From Roseomonas sp. (lineage in GTDB: Bacteria > Pseudomonadota > Alphaproteobacteria > Acetobacterales > Acetobacteraceae): a DNA stretch of 64,000 nt. The notes under the pieces are model-generated. The model was not told the origin of the DNA and ran no database searches. It saw only the letters and a list, made by a program, of their open reading frames with translations. The number at the start of each line of letters is the position of its first letter. The stretch's first letter is position 1. The stretch is from contig JAPSLO010000007.1 in NCBI GenBank assembly GCA_031180725.1, positions 248,001-312,000 on the forward strand, written 5' to 3'. The position numbers were made by a program, and so were the translations under genes. Shown here one piece after another: positions 1-10,300 of the stretch.

Positions 1-874
1 CTGCTTCGGCGCAGATACCTGCGGCCCGCGGGCAGCGTGTACGGAAGCGGCAGCCGCTGGGCGGATCGGCTGGGCTCGGCACCTCCCCTTTCAGTACGAT
101 GCGCGCGCGCCGCTTCATGCCCGGCTCAGAGGCTGCCGATAGCAGTGCTTGGGTATAGGGGTGCTGAGGCGAGGCAAAGAGACGCTCGCGCGGCCCCTCT
201 TCCACGATGCGGCCGAGATACATGACCGCAACCCGTGGCGCCATGTGCCGCACCGCGGCCAGGTTGTGGCTGACGAAAAGACAGGCCAAGCTCAGCCTTT
301 CCTGCAGATCCCGGAGAAGGTTCAGCACTTGCGCCTGGATCGAGACATCCAGGGCGCTGGTCGGTTCGTCACAGACCAGGAAAGCAGGCTCCGTCGCCAG
401 GGCGCGCGCAATAGCGATGCGCTGGCGCTGACCGCCACTGAATTCATGCGGATACCGTGCCGCCTGATCGGGAACCAGCCCCACCATCTCCAGCAGTTCC
501 GCCACCCGCACGCGGTGGAAGGCACGGTCGCCGCGACCATGGACCACCAGCGGCTCCGCGAGCAGCTCGGCCACCGTCATGCGGGGATTCAGACTGCCGA
601 AGGGATCCTGGAAAACGATTCCCATGTCTTTTCGCAGCGCGCGCATGGCGCGGTCCGGCAGATGGGTGATGTCCCGGTCACAGAAGATCAGGCGGCCGCC
701 ATCGGGCTCGATCAGCCGCACCAGAACACGCGCGAGCGTCGACTTGCCGCAGCCACTCTCGCCCACCAGACCCAGGGTTGCGCCGGCATCGATGCCGAGA
801 TCCACGCCATCAACCGCACGCACGCCGCCGGCGAAGGCCTTGCGAAGGTTGATGCCCTCGATCAACGTGGTCAC
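1..874 (-). CDS. Peptide/nickel-type ABC importer ATPase, OppF/DppF-like (3' end cut by window edge)
   Basis: This is the second ATPase of a Dpp/Opp-type importer and would hydrolyse ATP at the cytoplasmic face of the permease pair. The GTG start at 874 overlaps the stop of the upstream ATPase in a GTGA arrangement. Visible motifs are Walker [10 protein letters not shown] (residues 38-46), the signature FSGGQRQR near residue 146 and Walker B with the D-loop ([10 protein letters not shown]) near 165-178. Close to the window edge comes the cysteine-containing oligopeptide-transporter C-terminal motif ([10 protein letters not shown]). About 291 codons are present against roughly 320-330 in the family, so perhaps 30-40 residues lie outside. 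It is the last visible gene of a five-gene operon. The transported compound cannot be read from the ATPase. Confidence 0.93.
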   Translation of the reverse strand, partial: MTTLIEGINLRKAFAGGVRAVDGVDLGIDAGATLGLVGESGCGKSTLARVLVRLIEPDGGRLIFCDRDITHLPDRAMRALRKDMGIVFQDPFGSLNPRMTVAELLAEPLVVHGRGDRAFHRVRVAELLEMVGLVPDQAARYPHEFSGGQRQRIAIARALATEPAFLVCDEPTSALDVSIQAQVLNLLRDLQERLSLACLFVSHNLAAVRHMAPRVAVMYLGRIVEEGPRERLFASPQHPYTQALLSAASEPGMKRRARIVLKGEVPSPADPPSGCRFRTRCPRAAGICAEA

Positions 875-1827
875 GTTAGTTCCTCCGCGCGGATGCAGGC
901 GGCGTCCGTTCCTCCTGGTATCGTGCGTAAGGGGGGCTGCGCGGCCTCACAGGCCGGGACGGCATACGGACAGCGTGGAGCGAAGCGGCAGCCGGGCGGG
1001 AAGGCCGCCGGCGTCGGCACCACGCCGGCGATCGCCGGCAGTGGGCCGATCGGGCCTTCCAGGCGCGGGATCGCAGCCAGCAGCGCCCGCGTATAGGGAT
1101 GCACCGGGCGGCCAAACAGGCGCTCCGCCGTGCCTGTCTCCACCACGCGGCCGGCATACATGACCACCACGCGCTCGCAGATCTCCGATACCACGCCAAG
1201 GTCATGGCTGATCAGCAGCACCGCCATGCCGAATTCCTGCCGCAGACCGCGCAACAGGTCGAGGATGCCCGCCTGGACCGTGGCGTCCAGTGCCGTGGTT
1301 GGCTCATCCGCGATCAGCAGGCGCGGCCGGCAGGCTAGGGCAATGGCGATCATGGCACGCTGGCGCATGCCACCAGAAAGCTGGTGTGGATACTCGTTCA
1401 CGCGACGCTCGGCCGAGGCGATTTCCACCAGCTTCAGCAGGCCAATGGCCTCCCGCTGCGCGGCGCGGCGGTCCAGGCCGCTATGGTGGCGCAGCACCTC
1501 CGCGATCTGTTCGCCCACCGTCAGAACCGGATTGAGGGAAGCCATCGGTTCCTGGAAGATCATCGCCATGCGCGCGCCACGCAGGCGCTGCATCTCCCGC
1601 TCCGGCAGACGGGTGATGTCGCGGCCTTCGAAGGTGATGCGGCCGGCGGTGACATGGCCGCCGGCCGGCAGCAGGCCCATCATGGCAAGCGCCGTCATTG
1701 ATTTCCCGCTACCGCTCTCCCCTACCACGCCCAGGACTTCACCTTCGGCAAGGTCAAAGGAGACATCCTGCACCACGCGGACCGGACCGAATGCCACGGA
1801 GAGATCGCGCACGGACAGCAGCGTCAT
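871..1827 (-). CDS. Peptide/nickel-type ABC importer ATPase, OppD/DppD-like
   Basis: This 318-residue protein is the first ATPase of the importer. It has Walker A GESGSGKS (36-43), signature LSGGMRQR near residue 150, Walker [13 protein letters not shown] near 168-180, and an H-loop (LLISHDLGV). The oligo_HPY C-terminal domain includes the cysteine pattern [14 protein letters not shown]. Length and motif order match the DppD/OppD family. The ATG at 1827 overlaps the stop of the permease gene (ATGA) and its own stop overlaps the next ATPase start (GTGA), so the genes are translationally coupled. It should pair as a heterodimer with the neighbouring DppF-like ATPase. Confidence 0.95.
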   Translation of the reverse strand: MTLLSVRDLSVAFGPVRVVQDVSFDLAEGEVLGVVGESGSGKSMTALAMMGLLPAGGHVTAGRITFEGRDITRLPEREMQRLRGARMAMIFQEPMASLNPVLTVGEQIAEVLRHHSGLDRRAAQREAIGLLKLVEIASAERRVNEYPHQLSGGMRQRAMIAIALACRPRLLIADEPTTALDATVQAGILDLLRGLRQEFGMAVLLISHDLGVVSEICERVVVMYAGRVVETGTAERLFGRPVHPYTRALLAAIPRLEGPIGPLPAIAGVVPTPAAFPPGCRFAPRCPYAVPACEAAQPPLRTIPGGTDAACIRAEELT

Positions 1828-2711
1828 TGGACCGCCGTGCGCAGCCGTGGGTCCAGCGCATCGCGCAGACCGTCACCCATCAGGTTCAGCCCCAGCACCA
1901 CCATCGCGATCACCACGCCAGGGGCCAAGCTGACCCAGGGTGCTTCCTGGATGAAGTCGCGGCCGTCGCTGATGATGCCGCCCAGGGTCGGCGTGGGTGG
2001 TGGCGGGCCGACGCCCAGGAAGCTCAACACCGCTTCGGCCAGCACAGCCAAAGCGAAGACATAGGTCTGCTGTACCACCAGCGGCGCCATGGCGTTGGGC
2101 AGCACATGCCGCAGCAGCACGCGCGTCGGAGACGCACCGATGGCTCGCGCGCCTTCCACGAAAGGGAACTCCCGCACCACCAGAACACCAGCCCGCATCA
2201 CTCGGGCGGTGCGCGGCACATAGGCGATGGACAGCGCCAGGATTACGTTCAACTCGGAAGGCCCCAGCGCAGCCGCCAGCGCGATGGCCAGAAGCACGGC
2301 CGGGAAAGCCATCAGCGCATCCATGACGCGCATCAGCGGCCCGTCCAAGCGGTGCAGGAAGCCGGCCATGGCGCCGAGAGCGCCGCCCACAAGCGCCGTG
2401 ACAAACGCGACACCCAGGCCGATGCGCAGGCTGACCTGGATGCCGAACAGTGTGCGGGAGAGAATGTCGCGCCCGAAGCGGTCCGTGCCGAACCAGAAGG
2501 TCCCGTCGGGCGGGCGCAGCCGCGTGCGGAAGTTGTTGCGCAGCGGATCGAAGGGCGCGAGCCACAGCGCCAGCACCCCCGCCAGCGCCACCAGGCCGAA
2601 CAGCAGCAGCCCCCAGCGGAAGGAAGGATGCGCCAGCAGCCGCGCCAGCGCGCCTGGTGGCCTGCGTTGCGGCGCGCCGGCCGCGCTGATGCTGGCGCTA
2701 GCGCCGGCCAT
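1824..2711 (-). CDS. ABC importer inner-membrane permease, DppC-like
   Basis: This is the second permease of the peptide-type importer. A hydrophobic N-terminal segment (LLLFGLVALAGVLALWL) is followed by the DppC-type extracytoplasmic stretch containing FWFGTDRFGRDILSR and then the BPD_transp_1 fold. The EAA-type coupling loop near EGARAIGASPTRVLLRHVLP contacts the ATPases. I chose the ATG at 2711, 14 bases inside the end of the upstream permease gene. An in-frame ATG at 2729 would add six residues. The stop overlaps the DppD-like start by 4 bases. The family assignment is firm but the cargo is unknown. Confidence 0.92.
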   Translation of the reverse strand: MAGASASISAAGAPQRRPPGALARLLAHPSFRWGLLLFGLVALAGVLALWLAPFDPLRNNFRTRLRPPDGTFWFGTDRFGRDILSRTLFGIQVSLRIGLGVAFVTALVGGALGAMAGFLHRLDGPLMRVMDALMAFPAVLLAIALAAALGPSELNVILALSIAYVPRTARVMRAGVLVVREFPFVEGARAIGASPTRVLLRHVLPNAMAPLVVQQTYVFALAVLAEAVLSFLGVGPPPPTPTLGGIISDGRDFIQEAPWVSLAPGVVIAMVVLGLNLMGDGLRDALDPRLRTAVQ

Positions 2712-3648
2712 GACGGATCCTTGGATCAAGCAGCGCGTACAGCAGGTCCACTGCCAAGTTCACCAGCACGAAGATGGTGGCAGTCAGCAGCAGCCCGCCC
2801 TGGATCACCGGATAATCGCGCCGCTGAATCGCACCGACGATCAGCCGACCGACACCGGGGAGGCTGAAGACGCTCTCGATCACCACCGCGCCGCCTAGCA
2901 GCACGCCACAGGCTATGCCCGCCACCGTCACCACTGGTACCAGCGCGTTGCGCAGCGCGTGCTTGCCCACCACCACCCAGCCCGGCATGCCCTTGGCCCG
3001 CGCGGTGCGCACATAATCCTGCCGCAGCACCTCCAGCATCGCCGCGCGCGTCATGCGGGCGAAAAGTCCCATCTGGGACAAGGCAAGCGTTGCCGCCGGC
3101 AGCAGCATGCTGCGCGCCCAGCCCAGCGGATCCTGCGCGAAGGGGACATAGCCGCCGGTAGGCAGCCAGCCCAGCACCACGGCGAAGAAGTAGACCAGCA
3201 CCAGCCCAAGCCAGAAATCGGGCAGCGAGAAGCCGATCAGCGCCGTGCCCATGGCGGCGCGGTCTGCCGCCTTGCCCACGCGCACCGCAGCCAGCGTGCC
3301 AAGCCCCGTGCCGGCCACAAAGGCGATTGCCAAGGCGACGAAGGTCAGGGAGAGCGTCACCGGTAGCCGCTCCACGATGGCGCTGCCTACGCCCTGGCGC
3401 AGCAGGATACTCTCGCCGAGGTCGCCCTGCAGCAGCGCGCCGTACCAGCCGACAAGCTGTTCGTGCCAGGGCCGCGTCAGGCCGAGGCGTTCGCGGAGCC
3501 GTGCGAGTTCTTCGGCCGTGGCGGTCGGCCCGGCCATCTCGGCTGCGACATCGCCCGGCACGATCCAGACGATACCAAAGGAGAGTAGCGAGACAATCAG
3601 CAGGACCGGCAGTGCGGTGAGCAGTCGTCTCGCAGCATATCTCAGCAC
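2698..3648 (-). CDS. ABC importer inner-membrane permease, DppB-like
   Basis: This 316-residue permease has the typical DppB/OppB N-terminus (a transmembrane helix within the first 30 residues, then a periplasmic domain with RLGLTRPWHEQLVGWYG) and a C-terminal BPD_transp_1 domain with the coupling loop DYVRTARAKGMPGWVVVGKHALRNA. The start is GTG at 3648, three bases after the stop of the receptor gene. The gene overlaps the next permease gene by 14 bases, so receptor, DppB, DppC, DppD and DppF form one operon. Confidence 0.93.
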   Translation of the reverse strand: MLRYAARRLLTALPVLLIVSLLSFGIVWIVPGDVAAEMAGPTATAEELARLRERLGLTRPWHEQLVGWYGALLQGDLGESILLRQGVGSAIVERLPVTLSLTFVALAIAFVAGTGLGTLAAVRVGKAADRAAMGTALIGFSLPDFWLGLVLVYFFAVVLGWLPTGGYVPFAQDPLGWARSMLLPAATLALSQMGLFARMTRAAMLEVLRQDYVRTARAKGMPGWVVVGKHALRNALVPVVTVAGIACGVLLGGAVVIESVFSLPGVGRLIVGAIQRRDYPVIQGGLLLTATIFVLVNLAVDLLYALLDPRIRHGRR

Positions 3649-3651
3649 CTG

Positions 3652-5193
3652 CTAGGCCAGGCTGATCCCCCACATTCGCGGGATGCGGTACGGCTTGTAG
3701 TCTCGCACTTGCGCGCGCGTGGCCTGCACGATGCCGACATCGCCGCATTTGATGGCGACGGCCTGGTCGTACATGCGCGCCTGGAAGTCGGCCACGGCCT
3801 TCTTCCGGTCCACCTCCGCCAAGCTGGTGCTCAACCGCCGCTGGCAGTCGTCAATGACCTCGTCCCGCGCATGCTGCACGGGGGCGTGGCCGCTGAAGAA
3901 GCCCACCACACCGTAGGGGCCCTCATAGGGTTCAATGCCAAGCATCAGCGCCCAGGCGTGCCAGCCGGTGCGCTGGGTGCGCTGGCTGAAGGCGGTGGGC
4001 CAATCCGTGATCACGGTGCGGATGTTGATGCCGACGCTGCGCAATTGCTCTGTCGCGGTGACGATGGTGGCCTGGTGGTTGGAGAAGCTGGAATCACCCA
4101 GCAGGATGATTTCCTCTCCGCGGTAGTTCGCCTCTCGCAGAAGAGCGCGCGCGCGGTCCTTGTTGTTGATGTTGTAGAGCGGCTTGCCGACATCCCCTGC
4201 GAAATAGGTCGTGCCAGGGTGCTGCCAGCCATGCGTCATGCGGTACAGCCCGTCGGTCGAGATCGCCATGATCTCCTCAAGGTCCAAAGCCGCCTGAAGG
4301 GCGCGGCGGAACACCGGATTGTCCATGGGCGGCATCACGTGGTTCAGCATGAGCGTCTGGAAAGACCAGGGCATCATCTCATGCATCTGCAGGTTGCGGT
4401 CGTTCTTCAGCCGCTCCGCGGCCGGCACCGCGATAGCTTCCAGGATCTGCATCTCGCCGGCCTGCAGGCCGGCCGTGCGCGCGCCGGCCTCCGGCACGAA
4501 GCGGATCAGGATGTCCTGTACATTCGCCACCTTGCGGCCGGCAAAGCCGTCCATGCCCCGATATCTCGTGTTCTGCACATAGTCGCCGAAGCGGGACAGG
4601 CGCACATGGCTGTCGGGGCGGAATTCCACGAAGCGGAAGGGACCGGTGCCGATGACTTCGACCCGGTTAGCCTCCTTTCCCGCCTCCTCCTCCGGGATGA
4701 TGGCGCAGGGTGCGCGGGGAGAGGAGATGCCGGCGATAAAGCCCGGACTCGGTTCCTTCAGCCGCACTACCACGGTGCGCGGATCCGGAGTGTCGATCGC
4801 CTCCACCGGCTGCATGATGAAGGCCGAGCCGCCGACACGGCCATAGCGCAGCAGCGAAGCCTTCACGTCGGCACTGGTCATCGTCTTGCCGTTATGGAAG
4901 CGCGCCTCGCGGAGGCTGAAGCGGTAGGTCAGGCCATCGGCCGCGATGTCCACGCCTTCCGCCAGGTCGGGCTGCGGGTTACCGGCCTCATCACGCGCGA
5001 ACAGCGTCTCATGGATATGCAGGCTGATGTTGCGGCTAGCCTGGGCCGTGGTGACCTGCGCGTCGAGTGTCGGTGGCTGCGCCTGCTGCGCCATCACCAC
5101 CTGGCCGCGCGGGCCCTGTGCCAGCGCCGGGCTTCCAAGGCGCGTCAATGAAAGCCCGCCTGCCACCAGACCGAGATTCCGCCGCGTCAGCAT
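3652..5193 (-). CDS. Periplasmic solute-binding protein of the peptide-type ABC importer (SBP family 5)
   Basis: This 513-residue protein begins with an export signal (MLTRRNLGLVAGG, cleavage probably after ALAQG), then shows family 5 features: a PTLDAQVTTAQASRNISLHIHETLF start, LAEGVDIAADGLTYRFSLR and FHNGKTMTSADVKASL. These mark the DppA/OppA-type receptor superfamily. I prefer ATG at 5193 over GTG at 5199 because a GAGAGGG ribosome site lies about 7 bases before the ATG. It is the first gene of the importer operon and should capture the cargo in the periplasm. Cargo could be a peptide or another small amide; the divergent deacylase next door hints at an N-acyl compound. Confidence 0.93.
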   Translation of the reverse strand: MLTRRNLGLVAGGLSLTRLGSPALAQGPRGQVVMAQQAQPPTLDAQVTTAQASRNISLHIHETLFARDEAGNPQPDLAEGVDIAADGLTYRFSLREARFHNGKTMTSADVKASLLRYGRVGGSAFIMQPVEAIDTPDPRTVVVRLKEPSPGFIAGISSPRAPCAIIPEEEAGKEANRVEVIGTGPFRFVEFRPDSHVRLSRFGDYVQNTRYRGMDGFAGRKVANVQDILIRFVPEAGARTAGLQAGEMQILEAIAVPAAERLKNDRNLQMHEMMPWSFQTLMLNHVMPPMDNPVFRRALQAALDLEEIMAISTDGLYRMTHGWQHPGTTYFAGDVGKPLYNINNKDRARALLREANYRGEEIILLGDSSFSNHQATIVTATEQLRSVGINIRTVITDWPTAFSQRTQRTGWHAWALMLGIEPYEGPYGVVGFFSGHAPVQHARDEVIDDCQRRLSTSLAEVDRKKAVADFQARMYDQAVAIKCGDVGIVQATRAQVRDYKPYRIPRMWGISLA

Positions 5194-5265
5194 GGCCACC
5201 CTCTCCCGGGTTGTCGGGATGATGCTAGCCTTGGGTCGCGGCAGCGTTCAATGCGGAGAATCCAG

Positions 5266-6264
5266 ATGGCGGCGAGCCCGGTCGTAGCCGAGGTAGACCT
5301 CTCCGGCAGAGGTCGGCTGGCGGGACATCTCCGCGTACCACAGTCGCGCGACGACAGCGGCTGGGGCACCATCCTGGTGCCGATCGTGGTGGTGGCAAAC
5401 GGCACCGGTCCTACCGTGCTGCTCACGGCCGGCAACCACGGCGACGAATACGAAGGGCAGGTGGCGCTGCTGGACCTGGCGCGTAGCCTGGATCCCGCCC
5501 AGGTGCAGGGACGCGTCATCCTGCTTCCGGCCATGCATTACCCGGCCTGCGCCGCCGGGAAACGCCTTTCCCCGTTGGATGGGCGGGACTTCAACCGCTG
5601 CTTCCCTGGCGATCCGTTCGGCGGCTTCGCCGCTTCCTTGGCGCACTTCGTGGACAGCGTGTTGCTGCCGCTGTGCGAATTCCAGATGGACCTGCATAGC
5701 GGTGGCACAGGCATGGACATTGTACCGAGCGCGGTCGGCCATGTTCTGGACGATCTGGAGATGCAGGCACGCACCCTCGCGATGGCGGATTCCTTCGGCG
5801 CGCCGGTCACTTTGCTGCTGCGGGAAGTGAATGCCGGCCCTACCCTGCTGGCAGCAGCCGAGAGCCGTGGCATCGTCGCGCTCTCCTCCGAGCTTGGCGG
5901 TGGCGGCCGGCTGAACCCGCGCAACCTGGCGATCACGAAGCGCGGCGTCCGCAATCTGCTGCGCCATGCCGGTGTGCTGGAAGGCGCGCCGGAGCCGGGC
6001 GACCATGGTCCCTCGCGCCGGATGACCGTGCCGGATCTGGGGCACTACGTCTTCGCACCCATGGACGGCATCTGGGAAGCCACCAACCAGTTGGGCGCTA
6101 CCGTGGCCGACGGCGCACCGGCCGGATTGCTGCACCGCATCGAAGATCCGCTCGCGCCGCCCATTCCGCTATCCTACCGGGAAGCTGGGCTGCTGTGGTG
6201 CGTGCGCCATGCGGGGCGCGTGAAGGCCGGCGACCCAGTAGCGGTGATCGCCAGGGATCTGTAG
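5266..6264 (+). CDS. Zn-dependent deacylase, succinylglutamate desuccinylase/aspartoacylase family (DoeB-like)
   Basis: This is a family M14-related carboxypeptidase-fold amidohydrolase of about 332 residues. Zinc-site motifs are visible: GNHGDEYEG supplies His and Glu, DGRDFNRCFPG matches the substrate arginine region, and DLHSGG supplies the third ligand His. The family removes N-acyl groups from amino acids; one subgroup is DoeB, which deacetylates N-acetyl-diaminobutyrate in ectoine degradation. No other ectoine gene is nearby, so DoeB is only a likeness. I place the start at ATG 5266, with CGGAGA six bases upstream; an ATG at 5251 is in frame. It is divergent from the ABC importer and followed by a class II aldolase, which suggests processing of an imported N-acylated compound. 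Confidence 0.85.
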   Translation: MAASPVVAEVDLSGRGRLAGHLRVPQSRDDSGWGTILVPIVVVANGTGPTVLLTAGNHGDEYEGQVALLDLARSLDPAQVQGRVILLPAMHYPACAAGKRLSPLDGRDFNRCFPGDPFGGFAASLAHFVDSVLLPLCEFQMDLHSGGTGMDIVPSAVGHVLDDLEMQARTLAMADSFGAPVTLLLREVNAGPTLLAAAESRGIVALSSELGGGGRLNPRNLAITKRGVRNLLRHAGVLEGAPEPGDHGPSRRMTVPDLGHYVFAPMDGIWEATNQLGATVADGAPAGLLHRIEDPLAPPIPLSYREAGLLWCVRHAGRVKAGDPVAVIARDL

Positions 6265-6294
6265 GCTTCACTTTATTAGCCAGCGAGGAAGGCC

Positions 6295-7059
6295 ATGTCT
6301 GCCATCATCGAGGCCCGAAGCAACTCCTCCGCCGAGGAGAGGGAGTGGGAACTGCGCCGTGACATGGCGGCAGTGTTCCGAGTGGCGGCACGGCAGGGTT
6401 GGAACGAGCAGATTGGCAACCACAACAGCCTGATGCTGCCCGACGAGTCGGAGCCGCGGTTCCTGATCAACCCGCGCGGCTACCTGTTTCAAGAGCTAAA
6501 AGCCAGCGATCTGATCGTCTGCGACCTTGATGGCAAGGTCCTGCGTGGCAAGGGCGAGTTGCGTAAGGTGGCGTTCCACATCCATGCCCGCATTCACCTG
6601 CAGAACCCCAACGCCGCTTGCGTGGTGCATGTGCATCCACGCTGGCTCACCGCGCTGTCTCTGCTGCGCGATGCGGAAATGCATCTCAGCCACCACAACA
6701 ATTTGCTGCTGAACGACCGAATCGTCTACGATCATGAAGGTGATGAGCCGGTGCACCACAACGAAGAGGGTGACCGGATCGCGCGTTGCCTGGGCGACAA
6801 GTCGGTGATGGTGATGCGCGGCCATGGCGTCACCGTGGTCGGCCCCACGGTGCACGACGCCTTCGACGAGTGCTTCATCGCCGAGCGCACGGCGATGTAC
6901 CAACTCACGGCCATGTCCACCGGCCTGCCGATGCACACCTTACCGGACCGGCTGCGCCGCAAGCACACCGGCCCCTGGGGCGAGAAGATCGACGCGCGGC
7001 TCCATCTGAATGCTTGGCGCCGGGTGCTGGATCGAGAGGAGCCTGACTACGCCCAGTGA
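6295..7059 (+). CDS. Class II aldolase/adducin-family protein
   Basis: This 254-residue protein has the class II aldolase/adducin fold. The N-terminal GNHNSLMLPDE corresponds to the phosphate/substrate loop; HVHPRW provides the metal-binding HxH; MRGHGVTVVG provides the third His. Family members include fuculose-1-phosphate aldolase, ribulose-5-phosphate epimerase and sugar-acid decarboxylases, and the sequence alone does not choose between them. It lies 30 bases after the deacylase gene on the same strand, so the two are probably co-transcribed. Downstream the sequence passes into a decayed fragment on the opposite strand. Confidence 0.85.
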   Translation: MSAIIEARSNSSAEEREWELRRDMAAVFRVAARQGWNEQIGNHNSLMLPDESEPRFLINPRGYLFQELKASDLIVCDLDGKVLRGKGELRKVAFHIHARIHLQNPNAACVVHVHPRWLTALSLLRDAEMHLSHHNNLLLNDRIVYDHEGDEPVHHNEEGDRIARCLGDKSVMVMRGHGVTVVGPTVHDAFDECFIAERTAMYQLTAMSTGLPMHTLPDRLRRKHTGPWGEKIDARLHLNAWRRVLDREEPDYAQ

Positions 7060-7069
7060 GGCGCCGCAT

Positions 7070-7219
7070 TCCGCGGAAAAGGCCGAAGTCGAGCTGGGTG
7101 GCTGTCTGCACCGTCCGAAAGGGATGGATGTTCCAGTGCACCATCTCGTGCGCCTGCGCAGCATAGCTGGTGTCAGGATACATGAATGCGTCCGTGGCCG
7201 CCTTGCGGCTGCGCCGCTG
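7070..7219 (-). pseudogene. Decayed fragment of an ArdC-like zincin metallopeptidase domain
   Basis: Reading the minus strand down from 7219 gives an open stretch with TDAFMYPDTSYAAQAHEM followed at once by VHW. The HEMVH (HExxH) zinc motif sits in a context typical of the C-terminal zincin domain of ArdC-type proteins, where the usual form is like YYATLAHELVHWTG. After the motif LDFGLFRG resembles the following LDxxFG segment. The reading frame is closed by a TAG at 7220-7222 upstream, and nothing recognisable follows past about 7070, so only some 45-50 residues of a normal domain survive. I infer a relic of a mobile-element gene. The motif match is clear by eye, but the family assignment is from memory. 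Confidence 0.5.
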
Positions 7220-7340
7220 CTACTCCCTCCAGCCTCGAGACCCTGAAGGACCTCACACTCTGCGAGGCACCTGCCGCTCATGGGCCATAGAGCCGCACAG
7301 ATCAACCGCTACCCGCACCACCAATGCCGGTACCGAACAG

Positions 7341-10300
7341 CTAGGCATTCCGCGCCTGCGCCGGTCCCCCGGTGAGGCCGCGACCGACGCGTCGGGACAA
7401 CCATCCGCCCACGTCGTCCATCACCGTATAGACCACCGGGACAACAACCAAACTCAGCAGGGTTGAGGTCACCAGGCCGCCGATCACGACGAGCGCCATC
7501 GGCGCGCGGAACTCCGCATCCGCGCCGACGCCGGCGGCGATATGCGCCATCCCGGCCGTCATTGCGATGGTCGTCATCACGATCGGCCGGGCGCGCTTGC
7601 GCGCCGCCTCGATCAGCGCCGCCCCGCGGCCCAGCCCGGCGCGCCGCGCCTCGATCGCGTATTCCACCAGCAGAATCGAGTTCTTTGCCACAATGCCCAT
7701 AAGCATCAGCACGCCGATCACCGCCGAGATGCCGAGTGCCTTTTGCGCCAGCAGCAGCGCCATCAGCGCGCCGCCGAGAGAGAGCGGCAGGGCGGACATG
7801 ATGGTCAGCGGCTGCAGAACGCCGCCGAACAGAAGCACGAGCACTAGGTAAACGAGACCGATGCCAGTCGCGAGCGCAATCACAAAGCTACCGAACAGCT
7901 CCCGCATGATCTCCGCGTCGCCGGTCGAACGCTCCCGCACGCCCGGGGGAAGCTGGCGCATGATCGGCAGATTGGCGGCCAGCTGGGTCGCCTCGCCGAG
8001 CGCCAGGCCGTTCAGCTCCGCCTCCACGGTCGCCTTGCGCACACGGTCTAGCCGCTCGATCTGCGCCGGCCCGGCGCCGTGGCGAATCTCGGCCACCGTC
8101 TCCAGCGGTACGGCCAGCCCGTTGCGCCCTTCCACCCGTAGCGAGCGCAGCGCCTCCAGATCGCCGCGCGCAGGCTGGTCCAGCATGACGCGGATCGGGA
8201 TCTGTCGATCTGGCAGGTTGAACTTCGCCAAGTTCTGGTCGACATCGCCGGTCGTCGCGATGCGCGCCGTGGTGGCGATGGTGGCGGCCGGGACGCCCAG
8301 CTCCGCCGCGCGCGATTCACGCGGCAGGATCTGCAGCTCCGGCCGGGCGAGCGAGGCGGTGGAGCGCGCGCCGGCGAGCTGCGGAATGCTCCGCATCTGC
8401 CGTTCCAGTTCCAGCACGGTCCGTTCCAGCGCCTCCGGATCCTCCGAGACGAGGGTGACGGCAAGCTTGGCGCCGCTCTGGCCATCCGCGCCGAAGCGGA
8501 AGCGTGCGCCGGGGATGCGCTCCAGCTCCGACCGCAGCAGGGCTTCCACCTGCTGTTGCCTGAGCTTGCGTTCCGACCGCGGATGCAGCGTGATGGTGAA
8601 GTTGGCCAGGCGCGGCTCGCCTTCCTTCGTCGTGTTGCCCAGGGCCGGCCCGCCCGTGCCGCCGGTGCTGCGCGTACCGAGCGAGACGAAGACCGAGGCG
8701 ACCTCGGGGCGCGCGCGGATGATCCGCGTGGCCTCGGCGACGGCTGCCTCCGTTTCGGCCAGCGTCGCGCCGGGCGCCAATTCCATGGCGAGCGCGGCGC
8801 GGCCGCGATCCGCCGCGGGGACGAAATCCTGCGGGATCAGGGGCACCAGCGCGAGAGAGGCGGCGAAGAAGGCGGTGGCGCCAGTCAGCGTCGTCCAGCG
8901 GTGCCGCAGGCACCAGCCGAGCAGGCCGAGATAGCGCCGCCCGATCGAGCCATCACCCACCTCTTCGGACCGCGTGGAATGCCGCGGCTTCAGGAAATAG
9001 GCGCCGAGCAGCGGCGTCAGCAGCCGCGCGACCACCAGCGAGAAGAAGACGGCCGTTGCGACTGTCAGGCCGAACTGGCGGAAGAACTGGCCGGGGATCC
9101 CCGGCATGAAGGCGACTGGGACGAAGACCGCCAGGATGGTCGCCGTGGTCGCCACCACCGCCAGCCCGATCTCCGCCGAGGCGTCGAGCGCCGCCTGATA
9201 AGCGCTGCCATCCGCGCGGCTGCGCAGGTGGCGAACGATGTTCTCGATCTCCACGATCGCATCGTCCACCAGAACGCCCACTACCAGCGTCAGGCCCAGC
9301 AGCGTCACGTTGTTCAGAGAAAAGCCGAGCCACTGCATCACGAAGAAGGTCGGGATCAGGGACAGCGGCATGGCCAGTGAGGTCACGAGCGTCGCACGCC
9401 AGTCGCGCAGGAAGACCCAGACCACAAGGACCGCGAGCCCGGCGCCGAACAGCAGCGCCTCGATGGCGCCGTGATAGCCGGCGAGCACGAAGTTCACGGT
9501 TTCCGCGACTTTGCGGATCTCGATCCCCGGATGCGCTGCTTCCAGCTCGGCGATCCGTGCCGCGACGCCTTCGGCGACCCGCACCTCGGAGGAGCCGCGG
9601 GTGCGCAGCACTTCGAAAGCGACCACGGGGCGGCCGTCCAGCCGGGCGGCGGTGCGCACCTCCGCCGTGGCATCGGTCACCTCAGCGATCTCACCCAGCC
9701 GGGCAGTGCGGCCGCCGGGCAGGATGATCGGCCGTTCGCGCAGGGCCGCGACGCTGGGCGCGGAGCCCAGGGTGCGGATCGCCTGCTCCCCGCCGCCCAC
9801 ATTGCCGCGGCCGCCGGGCAGGTTGACGTTCAGCGCGCGGAGCTGGTCGTTCACCTGCGTCGCCGTGATGCCGAGCGCCTGCAGCCGGTTCGGCCGCAGC
9901 GCCACGCGGATCTCCCGCTGCACGCCGCCGACGCGATTCACCTGCGACACGCCGGAGACGGAGAGCAGCGCTTTCGCCACCGTATCCTCAACAAACCAGG
10001 ATAGCTCCTCCTCCGCCATGCGGGGCGCTGCGATGGTGTAGGTGAGGATGGCACCGCCCGTCGCCTCCACCCGGGTCACCACCGGCTCGCGAATGCCGGC
10101 GGGCAAGTCGGAGCGGGTCTGCGCCACCTTGTCGCGCACGTCATTGGTGGCGCGGTCAATATTCGTGCCAAAGGCGAATTCGATCACGGTCGTGGAGGCG
10201 CCATCCACCACAACGGAGGTGATGTGCTTGACGTCGCCGAGACCGGAGACTGCGTCCTCGATCCGGCGCGTCACCTGTGTCTCCAGCTCGGATGGCGCGG

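Noticed and set aside
149-1096. Long plus-strand open frame opposite the ATPase genes
   Set aside because: It is the antisense shadow of two ATPase genes with clear Walker motifs; its translation has no coherent domain and is rich in His/Gln/Arg, as expected for antisense frames in GC-rich DNA.
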